Positions 1 to 8,524 of a DNA stretch of 43,771 bases are shown here, in pieces. The DNA is from Betaproteobacteria bacterium HGW-Betaproteobacteria-6 (GTDB lineage: Bacteria; Pseudomonadota; Gammaproteobacteria; Burkholderiales; Rhodocyclaceae). The notes below the pieces were generated by a model that saw nothing but the letters and a program-made list of their open reading frames with translations, was not told where the DNA came from and searched no databases. Position numbers and translations under genes: made by a program. The stretch covers positions 1-43,771 of the forward strand of contig PHCF01000007.1 of the NCBI GenBank assembly GCA_002842145.1, read 5' to 3'. Position 1 is the first letter of the stretch; each line of letters begins with the position of its first letter.

Positions 1-213
1 CGTAGCAAACATTGCACTATCAATTTCATCGTCATCTATGACACACCGAAAACGTTCTTCAATCGCGGCGATGAGCGCAATTACTGCCATCGAGTCCAAC
101 TCCGGAACCGATCCGAGAAGCACCGTATTTTCATCAAAGGCCAGCGCACGCCCCCCCAAATGAAGGACATCATCGAGCAATATCTTTACATCCCGCTTAA
201 AATCCACCGTCAT
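1..213 (-). CDS. Acyl carrier protein, XrtA-locus type (3' part outside window)
   Basis: Reading the minus strand from the ATG at 211-213 gives an open frame of 71 residues running off the left edge. It contains the acyl carrier signature ELDSMAVIALI around residue 39, where the Ser would carry the 4'-phosphopantetheine arm. The start MTVDFKRDVKILLDDVL and the acidic tail RCVIDDDEID fit helices 1 and 3 of the ACP fold. It probably receives an acyl group from the divergently transcribed acyl ligase next door, since ACP, ligase and decarboxylase form a recurrent set in exosortase A loci. Only the C-terminal helix is missing, so the family call is good but the substrate is unknown. Confidence 0.85.
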   Translation of the reverse strand, partial: MTVDFKRDVKILLDDVLHLGGRALAFDENTVLLGSVPELDSMAVIALIAAIEERFRCVIDDDEIDSAMFAT

Positions 214-233
214 CGCCTCGTCTTTTCAACCTT

Positions 234-262
234 TTGACTCTATCAAAGCCTCAACATTTAAC
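234..262 (+). promoter_or_regulatory. Possible sigma-70 promoter for the acyl ligase
   Basis: TTGACT (234-239) and TTTAAC (257-262) are separated by 17 bp, matching 5/6 and 4/6 of the -35 and -10 consensus. It lies in the 135-bp divergent space between the acyl carrier protein and the acyl ligase. Prediction by eye only. Confidence 0.3.
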
Positions 263-348
263 GGTGTGAGATACTTCACAGGACGTTGGCCTATGTACAC
301 GTCATCGTATTTGAAGCCCAAAGTTTACCACTTGATTCGAACTACCTC

Positions 349-1974
349 ATGACTGATTCGACCCTACTACACGAACTGATCCATCTTTCGGCCAATCGTA
401 CCCCGAACTCTCCAGCACTTACCTATGGCAAACTCACATTGAGCTATGCCGAATTGCAGAATGCAATCACCGGGTTTGCTTCCGGCCTCATGTCACTTGG
501 CCTCCAGCGCGGCGAGCGGGTCGCCATTTATCTGGAAAAGAGATTTGAGACTGTCATCGCCAGCTTTGGCACCCCCGCAGCCGGAGGGGTGTTTGTGCCT
601 ATCAATCCTTTGCTCAAGGCGGAGCAGGTCGGGTACATATTGCGCGACTGCAATGTCCGGGTGCTAGTGACCTCACCCGAACGCCTCGAGTTGGTACGCG
701 AAACACTTCTGGAATGCCATGATCTGCGGCATATCGTACTCACCGATTCAACCGAAAGCTTAGCTACCGGTGGCATGCTTAATATATGTAACTGGACTGA
801 TATTCTTAGTCAGCGACCAACTGCTGGGCACCGGGTCATCGACACGGACATGCTAGGAATTCTGTATACCTCGGGCAGTACCGGCAAGCCGAAGGGGGTT
901 GTGCTTTCTCACCGGAACATGGTGGCCGGTGCGAAGAGTGTAGCCAGCTACCTTGAAAATCGCCCTGACGACACGCTTCTTGCAGCCCTCCCTCTGTCCT
1001 TTGATGCCGGCTTCAGCCAATTAACGACCGCTTTTCTTGTTGGTGCGCGAATTGTCTTGCTTAACTATCTGCTCCCGCGCGACGTCGTTAGAGCCTTGGA
1101 AAGAGAGAACGTCACCGGATTGACAGCCGTACCGCCGCTATACCTGCAACTAACCCAGCTGGAATGGCCCACCACGATCACCGAACATCTACGCTATTTT
1201 GCAAATACCGGAGGCAGGATGCCCCGCGAAACACTGACCGCACTCCGCCAGCGTTTGCCCAAGTCAAAGCCATTCCTTATGTATGGTCTGACCGAGGCGT
1301 TCCGCTCGACATATCTACCACCATCTGAGGTCGACAAGCGACCAGATTCAATTGGCAAGGCTATTCCCAATGCAGAAATTTTGGTCTTGCGTGAAGATGG
1401 TTCCCCATGTGCGCCGAACGAGCCCGGGGAACTGGTACATCGAGGCGCTCTGGTTGGAATGGGTTACTGGAATGACCCTGAAAAGACCGCCGAGCGCTAC
1501 AAACAGTTACCGGTTCATGCACCCGGCCGCGAAGCTGGCTTGGTCCTGCCTGAAATAGCCGTGTTTTCTGGCGATACGGTGCGCATGGACGAGGAAGGTT
1601 TTCTGTATTTTATCGGCCGCCGTGATGAAATGATGAAGACTTCCGGCTACCGGGTCAGTCCTACAGAAGTGGAGGAAGTCCTCTATGCGACCAGGATGGT
1701 TGGTGAATGCGTTGCCTTTGGTGTGGATGATGACCGGCTTGGACAAACCATACAGGTGATCGCCACGCCACCAGCCGGCGGAGCCTTGAACGTTGAAGCG
1801 TTGCTAACCGAATGTCGTGTGCGCATGCCAGCCTACATGATCCCCGCCGGCGTAGATGTCCGCGAAGGTCCGCTACCACGTAACCCGAATGGAAAAATTG
1901 ATCGAAAAACGCTGTCGACCGCGTGGGTCGAGCAAAAAAACTCTCAACCTTCGTTCTTGCCAGTGAAAGAATGA
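349..1974 (+). CDS. AMP-forming acyl-CoA ligase, exosortase A system-associated
   Basis: An ANL-superfamily ligase of 541 aa that would activate a carboxylic acid as an acyl-adenylate and load it onto CoA or onto the neighbouring acyl carrier protein. The P-loop-like motif LYTSGSTGKPKGV is at residues 172-184, YGLTEA at 312-317, FSGD at 406-409, the hinge GRRDEMMKTSGYR at 423-434, and the catalytic C-terminal Lys is in PRNPNGKID near residue 517. I chose the ATG at 349 because the first residues then match the usual family N-terminus (LLHELIHLSANRTPNSPA). A TTG at 286 would add 21 residues, with an AGGA too close to it to be a good ribosome site. The stop overlaps the next gene by ATGA, indicating translational coupling. 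Family assignment is firm; the acid substrate is not known. Confidence 0.9.
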   Translation: MTDSTLLHELIHLSANRTPNSPALTYGKLTLSYAELQNAITGFASGLMSLGLQRGERVAIYLEKRFETVIASFGTPAAGGVFVPINPLLKAEQVGYILRDCNVRVLVTSPERLELVRETLLECHDLRHIVLTDSTESLATGGMLNICNWTDILSQRPTAGHRVIDTDMLGILYTSGSTGKPKGVVLSHRNMVAGAKSVASYLENRPDDTLLAALPLSFDAGFSQLTTAFLVGARIVLLNYLLPRDVVRALERENVTGLTAVPPLYLQLTQLEWPTTITEHLRYFANTGGRMPRETLTALRQRLPKSKPFLMYGLTEAFRSTYLPPSEVDKRPDSIGKAIPNAEILVLREDGSPCAPNEPGELVHRGALVGMGYWNDPEKTAERYKQLPVHAPGREAGLVLPEIAVFSGDTVRMDEEGFLYFIGRRDEMMKTSGYRVSPTEVEEVLYATRMVGECVAFGVDDDRLGQTIQVIATPPAGGALNVEALLTECRVRMPAYMIPAGVDVREGPLPRNPNGKIDRKTLSTAWVEQKNSQPSFLPVKE

Positions 1975-3209
1975 GCACACTCCCCCCTCCTGTCCATGTC
2001 ACGATGAATCAGTTTTCGACCGCTGGCAATGAGCTACTGGTCGGCGGATTGCCGCTGTCTCGCTTGGCCGAACGCGTCGGTCAGACTCCTTTCTACGCCT
2101 ATGACCGCGAACTGCTGCGTTCACGCGTTGCCGAGTTGCGTGGCACGTTGCCAAAAAATGTCAAACTGCACTTTGCGATGAAAGCCAACCCGATGCCGGC
2201 GCTCGTTGGCTTCATGGGCCGCTTGGTCGATGGAATCGACGTCGCCTCTGCTGGAGAATTAAAAATTGCGTTGGATGCTGGTACAGACCCACGTGAAATC
2301 AGCTTTGCCGGACCTGGCAAAAGAGATTCAGAACTCCGTCAAGCCGTTGCTGCGGGTGTTTTGATCAACATCGAGTCATTTCGTGAAGTCGACCTTTTAG
2401 CAGACATTTCCAGGGAGCTTGGCCTTCCCGCTCGCGTTGCGGTACGCGTCAACCCAGACTTTGAGCTCAAAGGCTCTGGCATGAAGATGGGAGGCGGCCC
2501 CAAGCAATTTGGTGTCGATGCCGAACAGGTACCTGAATTGCTGGCCAAAATAGGCGAATACAATCTGGCGTTCGAAGGATTCCACCTCTTTGCCGGCTCG
2601 CAGAACCTAAAAGCCGAATCGATCTGTGAAGCACAGCTGAAATCCTACGATCTGGCGCAATCGCTCGCTCGCCATGCACCATCATTAGTTACCTTCCTGA
2701 ACCTCGGTGGTGGATTCGGCATTCCCTATTTTCCAGGTGAAAACCGGCTGGAACTGTCCAGCATTGGTCAGAATCTTGACCGGCTTTCCCGGCGCGCCTG
2801 CGTCGATTTCCCAGGAGCTTCGTTGGTCATCGAACTCGGTCGATATCTTGTCGGCGAGGCTGGTATTTACGTTTCCCGGGTTGTCGACCGCAAGGTTTCA
2901 CGCGGACAAACCTTTTTGATAGTCGATGGCGGCCTCCATCACCACCTCTCGGCTTCCGGGAACTTCGGCCAAGTCATCAGAAAAAACTATCCGGTCGCAA
3001 TCGGCAATCGAATGCATGCGGACCGTACTGAAATCGCATCAGTAGTCGGTCCATTATGTACACCGCTGGACATTCTGGCAGATCGCATGACACTGGCCAT
3101 AGCAGAGCCAAGCGATCTGGTGGTGGTATTCCAGTCTGGCGCCTACGGTGCCAGCGCTAGCCCACAATGTTTTTTGGGACACCCTGAGGTGGCCGAAATA
3201 TTGGTATAA
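1971..3209 (+). CDS. PLP-dependent decarboxylase, exosortase A system-associated
   Basis: A fold-type III PLP enzyme of 412 aa related to diaminopimelate and ornithine decarboxylases. The PLP-binding Lys is in HFAMKANP (residue 71), followed by FHLFAGSQ, the glycine-rich phosphate loop NLGGGFGIPY and the C-terminal active-site segment FQSGAYGASAS. It is expected to decarboxylate an amino-acid-like substrate, possibly still attached to the acyl carrier protein loaded by the upstream ligase; the substrate is inferred, not shown. The ATG at 1971 overlaps the ligase stop (ATGA). A GTG at 1923 would add 16 unlikely residues, and an internal ATG at 2004 is also possible. The pair of ligase and this decarboxylase is a recognised marker of XrtA loci. 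Confidence 0.9.
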   Translation: MSTLPPPVHVTMNQFSTAGNELLVGGLPLSRLAERVGQTPFYAYDRELLRSRVAELRGTLPKNVKLHFAMKANPMPALVGFMGRLVDGIDVASAGELKIALDAGTDPREISFAGPGKRDSELRQAVAAGVLINIESFREVDLLADISRELGLPARVAVRVNPDFELKGSGMKMGGGPKQFGVDAEQVPELLAKIGEYNLAFEGFHLFAGSQNLKAESICEAQLKSYDLAQSLARHAPSLVTFLNLGGGFGIPYFPGENRLELSSIGQNLDRLSRRACVDFPGASLVIELGRYLVGEAGIYVSRVVDRKVSRGQTFLIVDGGLHHHLSASGNFGQVIRKNYPVAIGNRMHADRTEIASVVGPLCTPLDILADRMTLAIAEPSDLVVVFQSGAYGASASPQCFLGHPEVAEILV

Positions 3210-3609
3210 CAATGCCAACCGCCGCGTCTCCCGGGAAACTGCGGGCCAGTATTTGTATTGATCTTCCTGCCTCGCCCCAACTCTCCAAAATCGATACAAT
3301 CCACTTGGTCTAATTCTTATTGAATACTTCGGACTAGATCACCGTATAGTGCCAGCCGGCGACCAATAGTAGGACGATCGCCCGGCACTTCTGACATTAT
3401 TAACAATTCAAACAAGAATAAGACAGATTTTTGTTTTTTGCATTAATCATGCGGCAATTCACCATGAAACTTGTTGCATTGATTCTTAGTCAATGTGAAA
3501 TAGTGCACAAGCAAAATATGCCGCGCTCCTTACTATTGACATCGAGTAATGAGCGAATGCTGGGAGTTTCAAGTGTGTTGCAAGAATACCAAAGGGATGC
3601 AGGGGAATC
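3210..3609. other. Intergenic region, 400 bp
   Basis: No convincing gene. It is AT-richer than its flanks. A weak 60-codon frame (TTG at 3431, stop at 3613) overlaps the next start by ATGA, but it has no ribosome site and no recognisable domain. A new transcript for the sugar transferase probably begins here, but I could not pick a convincing promoter. Confidence 0.4.
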
Positions 3610-4992
3610 ATGATCAGGCTGTTTAATCACTGGTTTACTTGGCGTAGCGTCGCTGGGGTTGCGTTCGATTTTTCATTCCTGATTGTCAGCCTCGTTATTA
3701 CCCTTATGTGGATCAACAGCGGACTGCCGGTCAACCCAATTCAAATTGTGGTCTATGCCATCCTGTTTGGATTTGTGATGCTCGCCATCAATGCCCTCTT
3801 GGGACTCTATCAGCGCACTTCGATTCGCCCCATTACCGAAACGAGGGCTCGTGCGGTACTTTCCATTTATCTCTCCATACCGATTGCCTACGCTCTTTAC
3901 GCGCTGCTTCCCATAGCTGCGGTCAACCGCGATTTAATTCACCTTTCTGCAATGTCCGCAGTTTTCGGCATGCTGGTAACACGTGTCGGCGCAGCCCACG
4001 CCCCCGCAGCGAAGATGCTGCGCAGACGGATTCTGGTGTTCGGTACAGGGCAGCAAGCACTCGCCGTAAAGCGAGCGCTCGATCGCTCCGACCCGTCTGC
4101 GGAAATCATTGGCTTCTATCCTGGCAGCAACGAAGACCAGCCACTAGTATCTTCAAATTTGATTCTCAGTAGAGAACAATCCTTGACAGATGCCGCACGC
4201 AATCTAAAAGTTGATGAAATTGTCGTTGCACTAAGTGAACGTCGGGGCGGATCAATGCCCATGCGAGAGCTACTTGATTGCAAGTTGCAAGGGGTCAAAG
4301 TCCTTGATCTCGCCAGCCATTTTGAACAGACCTTAGGACAAATTCGCCTGGACTCACTCTATGCAGGCTGGCTCATTTTTGGTGACGGGTTCTGCCAAGG
4401 CGCTTTCCGCACCATCGTCAAACGTTTGTTTGACATTGTCTGCGCCAGCATATTGATTGTTTTGGCGTTGCCCATTATGGCAGTGGCAGCCGTTCTGATC
4501 GTCGCCGAGGATGGCTTTCCACTGTTTTATCGGCAAGAACGCGTAGGAGTAAACGGACGCCTGTTCAACGTCATCAAGTTCCGCAGTATGCGGCGTGATG
4601 CCGAAAAAGATGGTAAGCCGATCTGGGCTCAAGCTCAGGACAACCGCGCAACACGGGTCGGCCAAGTCATTCGCAAACTTCGCATTGATGAACTCCCGCA
4701 GTTATTCAGCGTCTTGAAGGGTGACATGAGTTTGGTTGGTCCTCGACCGGAGCGCCCGTTTTTTGTCGATCAATTAACCAAGGAAATTCCCTTCTATGCT
4801 GTTCGACACAGCGTCAAACCCGGCGTAACGGGCTGGGCGCAAGTCCGCTATCACTACGGAGCGACTGTCGAAGACTCCGCAGAGAAACTTCAGTACGACC
4901 TTTACTACGTCAAGAACCACTCACTGTTCCTGGATATGGTGGTGCTTTTCGAAACCGTGGGTGTCGTGCTGACCGGCAAGGGCGCTCACTAA
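3610..4992 (+). CDS. Undecaprenyl-phosphate sugar transferase, PEP-CTERM/XrtA-type
   Basis: A polyprenyl-phosphate hexose-1-phosphate transferase of 460 aa that starts a polysaccharide repeat unit on the inner face of the cytoplasmic membrane. The N-terminus has four hydrophobic segments (about residues 15-115). A Rossmann-like CoA-binding domain follows (RRRILVFGTGQQALAVKRAL near 140), then a membrane helix after KRLFDIVCASILIVL near 275 and the C-terminal transferase domain with VIKFRSMRRDAE, LRIDELPQL, SLVGPRPE and KPGVTGWAQ. Length and layout fit the full-length EpsB/WbaP-like enzymes of exosortase loci. GGGG about 6 nt before the ATG supports the start. It is the first committed enzyme of the exopolysaccharide that accompanies PEP-CTERM proteins. 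Confidence 0.93.
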   Translation: MIRLFNHWFTWRSVAGVAFDFSFLIVSLVITLMWINSGLPVNPIQIVVYAILFGFVMLAINALLGLYQRTSIRPITETRARAVLSIYLSIPIAYALYALLPIAAVNRDLIHLSAMSAVFGMLVTRVGAAHAPAAKMLRRRILVFGTGQQALAVKRALDRSDPSAEIIGFYPGSNEDQPLVSSNLILSREQSLTDAARNLKVDEIVVALSERRGGSMPMRELLDCKLQGVKVLDLASHFEQTLGQIRLDSLYAGWLIFGDGFCQGAFRTIVKRLFDIVCASILIVLALPIMAVAAVLIVAEDGFPLFYRQERVGVNGRLFNVIKFRSMRRDAEKDGKPIWAQAQDNRATRVGQVIRKLRIDELPQLFSVLKGDMSLVGPRPERPFFVDQLTKEIPFYAVRHSVKPGVTGWAQVRYHYGATVEDSAEKLQYDLYYVKNHSLFLDMVVLFETVGVVLTGKGAH

Positions 4993-4998
4993 TCTTCT

Positions 4999-5016
4999 GT
5001 CACGCTCATCCGTGAC
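4999..5016. other. Short perfect hairpin between sugar transferase and prsK
   Basis: GTCACG-CTCATC-CGTGAC forms a 6-bp stem with a 6-nt loop just after the sugar transferase stop. There is no T-run after it, so it is not a standard terminator. It may be an mRNA processing or operator element, or chance. Confidence 0.3.
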
Positions 5017-5032
5017 CTGAAAAGTCCGTTGC

Positions 5033-7144
5033 ATGGAAATGACCAGTGTGTCCCTGATTACCTGGAGCTTTGGACTTGCGGCCTTCGGCTATCTGGCGCT
5101 CTGGGTTTACCTGATCTCGTTTGGCGCAGATTGGCGCTCGGGGGTGCGTACCCGGCGCATGGTTTCTGTTGCCGTCATTTCGACTCTTTGGACGGTTTCC
5201 AGTCTGTTCTATACTTTCAGCGCTAGCCCACTTGCGCTTATCGCCGCCTCGCTGGTCGACGTCGCCAAATACGGTGCTTGGTACGTTTTTCTGATAACAC
5301 TCCTTGCTCCTGCCAGTAACAGAGAGACCAAGCCCTTACTTCCGTCCTGGTTGCCTGCTATCTGTTGGGGTTTGGTCTTCGCGGGAATCAGCCTTCAATT
5401 TTTGGTGGCATTTCGCCTGATTTCGCCAGAAGACTGGTTACGTTTACTGGTCCTCCATGGACTTGTAGAAGCCGTGATTGGACTGGTACTTGCCGAGCAA
5501 TTGTTTCGGACCGTCTCCGATGATTCCCGCTGGAACATCAAGCCGCTTTGCCTCGCATTGCTCTTTCAGTTCGCCTTTGACGTCTATCTATTTTCCGATG
5601 CCATGATGTTCAGCCGTATCGATGGGGATGCGTTGGCCGTAAGAGGTTTTGTGCACGCGATTACCATTCCGCTGCTTATGCTGGCAACCGAACGCGCCAG
5701 GGACTGGACCTCAAAAATCCGCCTTTCCCAAAAGGCTGCTTTCCATTCTGCCACCCTGCTTTTGGCTGGTCTCTACCTGCTTTTCACAGCTGGCGTCGGC
5801 TACTACGTCCGCTATTTTGGCGGCGAATGGGGCCGCGCCTTCCAGTTGGCCCTGATATTTGCTGGTCTGTTGGTATTGGGAGTTCTGCTGGTTTCCGGAT
5901 CGATGCGCGCCAGAATGAAAGTTCTGGTCGGCAAACATTTTTTCCGCTATCGCTACGATTATAGGGAAGAATGGCTCCGCTTCACGCAGACGCTTACCGA
6001 GCATGATTCGCCACAGACCATGGGACAACAGGTGATTCGTGGCTTGGCTAACATGGTCGAAAGCCCTGCTGGCGCCTTGTGGGTTCGGGAAACAGGCCAT
6101 GGGGCTTTTAGGCAAAGCGCACGCTGGAACCTTCCTGAGTGCATCGCTAAAGAAGCATATGATTCACCGCTCTGCCAATTTCTACTCGCCAGTGGCTGGG
6201 TCGTTAACCTTGAAGAGTATCGCTGCTATCCGGCACGCTATAGCAACTTGGAAATTCCGGCATGGCTTTCTGACCTGCCCAACGCTTGGCTGATAGTTCC
6301 TTTGGTGGCCGACAGCGAAATGCAGGGCTTCGTCATTCTGGCCAGCTCGCGTACACCGATCAATGTCAATTGGGAAGTGAATGATCTTTTGCGTGCAGCT
6401 GGCTGCCAAGCGGCCAGCTTTCTTGCCCGAATGCAGGCCACCGAGGCATTACTCGAAGTCCGCAAGTTTGACGCTTTCAACAAGATGTCTGCCTTTGTCG
6501 TCCACGACCTCAAAAACATCATCACACAGCTTTCGCTGATGCTCAAAAACGCCGAGCGTCACCGTGACAATCCAGAGTTTCAGAAGGACATGCTGATGAC
6601 CGTTGACCACGCTGTCGAGCGCATGCGCCAATTGATGATGCAGTTAAGAGAAGGCGCCCCTCCCCCCGGTGGCATTTGCGGTGTTAATCTTCCAGATGTC
6701 ATCCAGCGCATTCAAAAGGACAAAATGAATCAGGGAAGATCGATCGAACTGCAAATTCAGGATCGATTAATTGCACGCGGTCACGAAGAACGACTGGAGA
6801 GGGTCATCGGCCATCTTGTCCAAAACGCCATCGATGCGTCGCCTGTTGGGGGGCGTGTGTGGATATCGCTCGAACGTCGTAGCGACAAGGCAACCATTGA
6901 GGTTGGAGACACCGGTCATGGTATGACGCAAGAGTTCATCCAGGACCGCCTGTTCAAGCCTTTCCAAAGTACCAAGGATTCGGGCATGGGCATTGGTGCA
7001 TACGAAAGCGCACAGTACATTCGTGAATTAGGGGGTGACATGCAAGTTGAAAGCGAACTAGGTAAGGGGACTTGTATTACCCTTACTCTTCCGCTATTCG
7101 TCATTCGTACCACATCCGATCTGCACGAACAGGAACCGGCATGA
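5033..7144 (+). CDS. prsK: PEP-CTERM system sensor histidine kinase PrsK
   Basis: A membrane histidine kinase of 703 aa. The first ~290 residues form eight or nine hydrophobic helices. A GAF-like sensory region follows (about 320-460), then the HisKA-type box AFVVHDLKNIITQ with phospho-acceptor His491, and a HATPase_c domain with N box LVQNAIDASP, G1 box VGDTGHGM and G2 box FQSTKDSGMGIGAYE. This layout is specific to PrsK, partner of the sigma-54 activator PrsR in XrtA genomes. The stop overlaps the prsR start by ATGA, so the two are co-translated. The first ATG (5033) and a second at 5039 are both possible starts; neither has a strong ribosome site. The signal sensed is unknown. Confidence 0.93.
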   Translation: MEMTSVSLITWSFGLAAFGYLALWVYLISFGADWRSGVRTRRMVSVAVISTLWTVSSLFYTFSASPLALIAASLVDVAKYGAWYVFLITLLAPASNRETKPLLPSWLPAICWGLVFAGISLQFLVAFRLISPEDWLRLLVLHGLVEAVIGLVLAEQLFRTVSDDSRWNIKPLCLALLFQFAFDVYLFSDAMMFSRIDGDALAVRGFVHAITIPLLMLATERARDWTSKIRLSQKAAFHSATLLLAGLYLLFTAGVGYYVRYFGGEWGRAFQLALIFAGLLVLGVLLVSGSMRARMKVLVGKHFFRYRYDYREEWLRFTQTLTEHDSPQTMGQQVIRGLANMVESPAGALWVRETGHGAFRQSARWNLPECIAKEAYDSPLCQFLLASGWVVNLEEYRCYPARYSNLEIPAWLSDLPNAWLIVPLVADSEMQGFVILASSRTPINVNWEVNDLLRAAGCQAASFLARMQATEALLEVRKFDAFNKMSAFVVHDLKNIITQLSLMLKNAERHRDNPEFQKDMLMTVDHAVERMRQLMMQLREGAPPPGGICGVNLPDVIQRIQKDKMNQGRSIELQIQDRLIARGHEERLERVIGHLVQNAIDASPVGGRVWISLERRSDKATIEVGDTGHGMTQEFIQDRLFKPFQSTKDSGMGIGAYESAQYIRELGGDMQVESELGKGTCITLTLPLFVIRTTSDLHEQEPA

Positions 7145-8499
7145 GTACAGAAAAGCCACGCGCCCTGCTCATTGTTGAAGATGATCTTGCACTGCAAAAA
7201 CAGCTTCGTTGGTCTTTTGACCAATTTGAGACGTTGACCGCAGCAGACCGTGAAAGCGCCCTGGCGCAAATTCACCGTCACTGCCCTGCGGTCGTCACCA
7301 TGGATCTCGGATTGCCCCCTGACGCTGACTCCGTTTCCGAGGGGTTTCGATTGCTGGAGCAAACGTTGGCAGCCGCGCCAGATACAAAAGTCATTGTTCT
7401 GACCGGGCAGAATGACCGTACCAATGCGCTACGGGCAATTGCCCTTGGTGCCTATGACTTTTTCGCCAAGCCCTTCGAGCCGGAAATGCTTGCACTGACC
7501 ATTGATCGAGCATTTCGACTCCATGATCTGCAGCAGGAAAATCGTCGACTTTTGGCGGCCCAGCACCCACCTGCACTTGCTGGACTACTGACTCGCGATG
7601 CAGGCATGCAAAAAATATGCCGAACGATAGAGAAAGTTGCCAACAGCAGTGCGACCGTGCTTCTCCTCGGCGAAAGCGGGACCGGCAAGGAATTACTGGC
7701 GCGAGGCCTTCACGAGTCCTCACCGCGGAGCAAAGAACGCTTCGTGGCCATCAATTGCGCAGCCATTCCGGACAATCTGCTGGAAAGTGAACTCTTCGGC
7801 TATGAAAAAGGTGCGTTTACCGGTGCGGCAAAAACAACCCCTGGGAAAATCGAAAGTGCCAACGGCGGCACACTGATGCTCGACGAGATCGGCGACCTGC
7901 CCCTGTCGCTACAGGCAAAACTGTTGCGCTTCCTGCAAGAACGGGTCATTGAACGCCTTGGTGGGCGTTCGGAAATTCCGGTTGATGTGCGTATCGTCTG
8001 TGCTACACACCAGGATTTGAAAACCCATATCGGCAATGGCAGTTTTCGTGAAGACTTGTATTACAGGCTTGCCGAAATTGTTGTCCAAATCCCTCCTTTG
8101 CGCGAACGTCGGGGTGATCCTGCGTTGATGGCCCACGCTTTTGTACACCGGTTCGCAAACGAGCAGAAGCGTGGCAGCATGACGCTAAGCGAAGATGCTG
8201 TTCGAGCCATAGAGTCCCACCGATGGCCAGGCAATGTTCGCGAACTGGAAAATTGCATCAAGCGTGCGGTGATCATGGCCGATGGGTCGCGCATTTCTTG
8301 TGAAGACATTGGTCTGGACATCGAAGAGTCCACCGAGGTCGAATTCATTGACCTGCGCAAGGTGCGCGACGAGGCCGAACGTCAAGCCATTGTCACTGCA
8401 CTTGGGCGAGCCAATGGCAACCTCTTGCGCACATCCGAAATACTGGGCATCAGCCGGCCGACTTTGTATGACTTGATGCATCGCCTTGGCCTGAAATAA
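7141..8499 (+). CDS. prsR: PEP-CTERM-box sigma-54 response regulator PrsR
   Basis: A response regulator of 452 aa in the NtrC class. The receiver domain has the acidic pair in IVEDD (13-15), phospho-acceptor Asp55 (TMDLGLPP), Thr88 and Lys110. The AAA+ domain has Walker A GESGTGKE (177-184), the sigma-54 contact loop GAFTGA (224-229) and Walker B TLMLDEIGD. A Fis-type helix-turn-helix ends the protein (about 415-452, LRTSEILGISRPTLYDLM). It would be phosphorylated by PrsK and open sigma-54 promoters of exosortase-related genes. The GAFTGA motif is intact, so it should be able to activate sigma-54. The ATG overlaps the prsK stop. Confidence 0.95.
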   Translation: MSTEKPRALLIVEDDLALQKQLRWSFDQFETLTAADRESALAQIHRHCPAVVTMDLGLPPDADSVSEGFRLLEQTLAAAPDTKVIVLTGQNDRTNALRAIALGAYDFFAKPFEPEMLALTIDRAFRLHDLQQENRRLLAAQHPPALAGLLTRDAGMQKICRTIEKVANSSATVLLLGESGTGKELLARGLHESSPRSKERFVAINCAAIPDNLLESELFGYEKGAFTGAAKTTPGKIESANGGTLMLDEIGDLPLSLQAKLLRFLQERVIERLGGRSEIPVDVRIVCATHQDLKTHIGNGSFREDLYYRLAEIVVQIPPLRERRGDPALMAHAFVHRFANEQKRGSMTLSEDAVRAIESHRWPGNVRELENCIKRAVIMADGSRISCEDIGLDIEESTEVEFIDLRKVRDEAERQAIVTALGRANGNLLRTSEILGISRPTLYDLMHRLGLK

Positions 8500-8524
8500 C
8501 CCATCTCCAGAGAAGAAGACAACC

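Noticed and set aside
3431-3613. 60-codon frame ending in an ATGA overlap with the sugar transferase
   Set aside because: TTG start, no ribosome site, no recognisable motif; the overlap alone is weak evidence.
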